NCBI GenBank assembly: GCA_029940345.1
Contig: JAOZRC010000193.1
Location: 1 to 7,173, forward strand
DNA: 7,173 bases
Reading direction: 5' to 3'
Source: Desulfobacterales bacterium
GTDB taxonomy: Bacteria > Desulfobacterota > Desulfobacteria > Desulfobacterales > JAUCGF01
Notes under the pieces: model-generated
Told to the model about the DNA's origin: nothing
The model's database searches: none
Seen by the model: only the letters and a program-made list of their open reading frames with translations
Part shown: in pieces, positions 6,146 to 7,173 of the stretch
How the letters are laid out: the number at the start of each line of letters is the position of its first letter
Position numbering within the stretch: position 1 is the stretch's first letter
Translations under genes and position numbers: made by a program

Positions 6146-6223
6146 GTCTGAATCAGAATTTTCAGAATTCAAGAATGAACAGAATTCTGCCAATTCTAAA
6201 ATTCGGTAAATTCTGATTCAGAC
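6146..6223. repeat. GAAT/ATTC palindromic repeat, copy 2 (78 bp, full symmetry)
   Basis: A 78-bp palindrome without a loop, centred on GAATTC (6182-6187). Read against its own reverse complement, 32 of the 39 base pairs match. The left half carries GAAT repeatedly and the right half ATTC, spaced roughly 6-11 bases apart. The ends are the same inverted 14-mers as in copy 1. Similar GTCTGAATCAG... repeats occur in many bacterial intergenic regions, which is recalled rather than searched. Confidence 0.85.
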
Positions 6224-6256
6224 AATTAAAGGAAAGCAAGATTCATAGTCTATAGG

Positions 6257-6286
6257 TTGAGCGTATTCAAAACCTGCATCAATAAC
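6257..6286 (+). promoter_or_regulatory. Possible weak promoter for the DNA glycosylase gene
   Basis: TTGAGC (6257-6262) and AATAAC (6281-6286) each match the sigma-70 consensus at four of six positions, with an 18-base spacer. They would place the transcript start about 20 bases before the ATG at 6316. This is a weak match in AT-rich DNA and could be chance. Confidence 0.22.
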
Positions 6287-6315
6287 AGTATCAATTGCTA
6301 CCGAATCAAAAAAAA

Positions 6316-7029
6316 ATGAATACCAATCAAAAAGTTAATATCACGAATCAAATCCTTATAAACATGTACGGTCCTCAAGGCTGGTGGCCAACCACCCTTA
6401 CACCCGGCCAACCGCCGGTTTACTATCCGGGACGTGAAGGCCGCATAGTAACGGATAAAGCATGTTTTGAAATTATTGTGGGTGCCATCCTGACGCAGAA
6501 CACATCCTGGACAGGCGCGGAGAAGGCGATCGTCAATTTGACCACAAAGCGTTTAATGGACTCCGCCACTCTTGCCGCTAGCGATGAACACCTGGAGACC
6601 GCGATTACGCCAGCCCGTTATTTTAATCAAAAAGCGAAATATTTGCGCGGCATTGCCCATTCGATCTTAACTGCCGGCGGTATCGCGGCACTGCGGCCGT
6701 ATTCGACTCCCAAACTACGCAAATTGCTGCTTGCCTGGAACGGTGTGGGGCCTGAAACCGCGGATTCGATCCTATGCTACGCTTTCAACCGACCGATTTT
6801 TGTGGTTGATGCGTATACCCGGCGACTATTTAAAGCCGTGCATCTGCCATCCGAATCGTATGATGTGATTCAAACCTTGGTGCATGCATCGCTGAGACCG
6901 TCGGCCGCCGGGTTCGGTGATTTTCACGCTCGCATCGTCAAGCTGATGGCAAACAAAGAACTTGAAAAATTTATGCGATTATATGACTCATTGGGCGTAA
7001 AAATGTTTTCCCAGGGCACTTTGTTTTGA
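6316..7029 (+). CDS. HhH-GPD DNA glycosylase, MagIII-like (endonuclease III superfamily)
   Basis: A 237-residue base-excision repair glycosylase. Motifs in order are YGPQGWWP (18-25), FEIIVGAILTQNTSW (51-65, the family's LTQNT segment), YFNQKAKYLRGIA (102-114), the helix-hairpin-helix LLLAWNGVGPETADSIL (137-153) and FVVDAYTRRLF (162-172) with catalytic Asp165. Bifunctional Nth enzymes have a catalytic Lys in the hairpin (G-V-G-x-K-T-A); here it is Glu147, predicting a monofunctional glycosylase without lyase activity. There is no C-terminal Cys cluster, so no 4Fe-4S site. The pattern matches Helicobacter MagIII, a 3-methyladenine DNA glycosylase, so alkylated adenine is the likely substrate. 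I chose ATG 6316 over an upstream in-frame TTG (6295); neither has a good ribosome binding site. The WWP motif near residue 24 fits the family's usual N-terminus. Confidence 0.88.
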   Translation: MNTNQKVNITNQILINMYGPQGWWPTTLTPGQPPVYYPGREGRIVTDKACFEIIVGAILTQNTSWTGAEKAIVNLTTKRLMDSATLAASDEHLETAITPARYFNQKAKYLRGIAHSILTAGGIAALRPYSTPKLRKLLLAWNGVGPETADSILCYAFNRPIFVVDAYTRRLFKAVHLPSESYDVIQTLVHASLRPSAAGFGDFHARIVKLMANKELEKFMRLYDSLGVKMFSQGTLF

Positions 7030-7114
7030 AGGGAATGATTCTTTTCGACCTGTGCACTTCATTCAAAGTCGCATCAGGTCGGCATATTTGTACTGTAATT
7101 GCGCATATTCTGTT

Positions 7115-7150
7115 ATGTTGCTTCCTACCAACATGCCGTCCCGATGGGAC
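7115..7150. repeat. Two adjacent small hairpins downstream of the glycosylase gene
   Basis: ATGTTG (7115-7120) pairs with CAACAT (7129-7134) around 8 bases. Four bases on, GTCCC (7138-7142) pairs with GGGAC (7146-7150) around GAT. There is no T-run, so a rho-independent terminator is not supported. The CCGTCCCGATGGGAC core resembles dispersed repeats I have seen in other genomes, but the window ends too soon to define an element. Confidence 0.4.
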
Positions 7151-7173
7151 TCTGTCGGAATTTAGTCAATTGT

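Larger units (their letters stand above)
5655..6315. other. 661-base divergent intergenic region between CHAT and DNA glycosylase genes
   Basis: No gene was recognised on either strand. The part next to the CHAT gene has small palindromes and tandem motifs (5668-5730) and a 5-bp stem TGCCG/CGGCA (5772-5786). The stretch 5787-5967 is AT-rich with no structure I could support. From 5968 to 6223 there are two copies of a GAAT/ATTC palindromic repeat. Short similarities outside the two copies (for example AATTCAT at 6044-6050 against GATTCAT at 6240-6246, and TATTCAAAA in each 3' flank) hint at an older duplication of a longer unit of roughly 175 bases. Confidence 0.6.

Noticed and set aside
5968..6223. 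CRISPR array
   Set aside because: There are only two copies, of unequal length (61 and 78 bp), strongly palindromic and 117 bases apart, with no cas gene.
6295..6315. TTG start for the glycosylase gene
   Set aside because: There is no ribosome binding site upstream, and an ATG seven codons later fits the family N-terminus better.
7043..7054. 12-base match TTTCGACCTGTG shared with 5011-5022
   Set aside because: The flanks do not match, so this is too short to separate from chance.

Overview
The window looks like an accessory stretch of a bacterial chromosome. Protein flavour (a lipoprotein UshA-type phosphatase, a small CHAT protein, a RimK-like ligase) and many palindromic intergenic repeats suggest a Desulfobacterota or other deltaproteobacterial-type genome. 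That assignment is an impression from sequence style, not from a marker gene, and is weak. No rRNA, tRNA, CRISPR array or intact transposase was seen.

Layout. Positions 154-2725 hold a tight three-gene plus-strand operon: a GNAT acyltransferase, a RimK-like ATP-grasp ligase that overlaps it by 4 bases (ATGA), and, 20 bases on, a PP-loop ATPase with a C-terminal cysteine cluster. Positions 2726-3320 are a decayed segment. It holds a minus-strand fragment of a ParA-type ATPase, an unidentified 45-codon frame, and a long hairpin at 3125-3214. Positions 3321-4958 (minus) encode a UshA/5'-nucleotidase-family lipoprotein. A 31-bp-arm palindromic repeat at 5067-5143 separates it from a minus-strand CHAT caspase-like protein (5124-5654), whose C-terminus runs into that repeat and looks replaced. 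A 661-base intergenic region (5655-6315) carries operator-like hairpins and two copies of a palindromic GAAT/ATTC-rich repeat. Positions 6316-7029 (plus) encode a MagIII-like HhH-GPD DNA glycosylase.

How the genes work together. Only the first three genes form a convincing unit. Acyl transfer, ATP-dependent amide-bond formation and adenylation/amidation are the activities needed to build a capped small peptide. The set recalls the N-acetylglutaminylglutamine amide pathway (an AsnB-like protein plus a GNAT/ATP-grasp fusion), but here the GNAT and ATP-grasp are separate and the PP-loop protein has no glutaminase domain. This operon is the best candidate for an undescribed pathway. The other genes appear to be independent, separated by repeats and a gene fragment, as in a region shaped by repeated insertion and loss.
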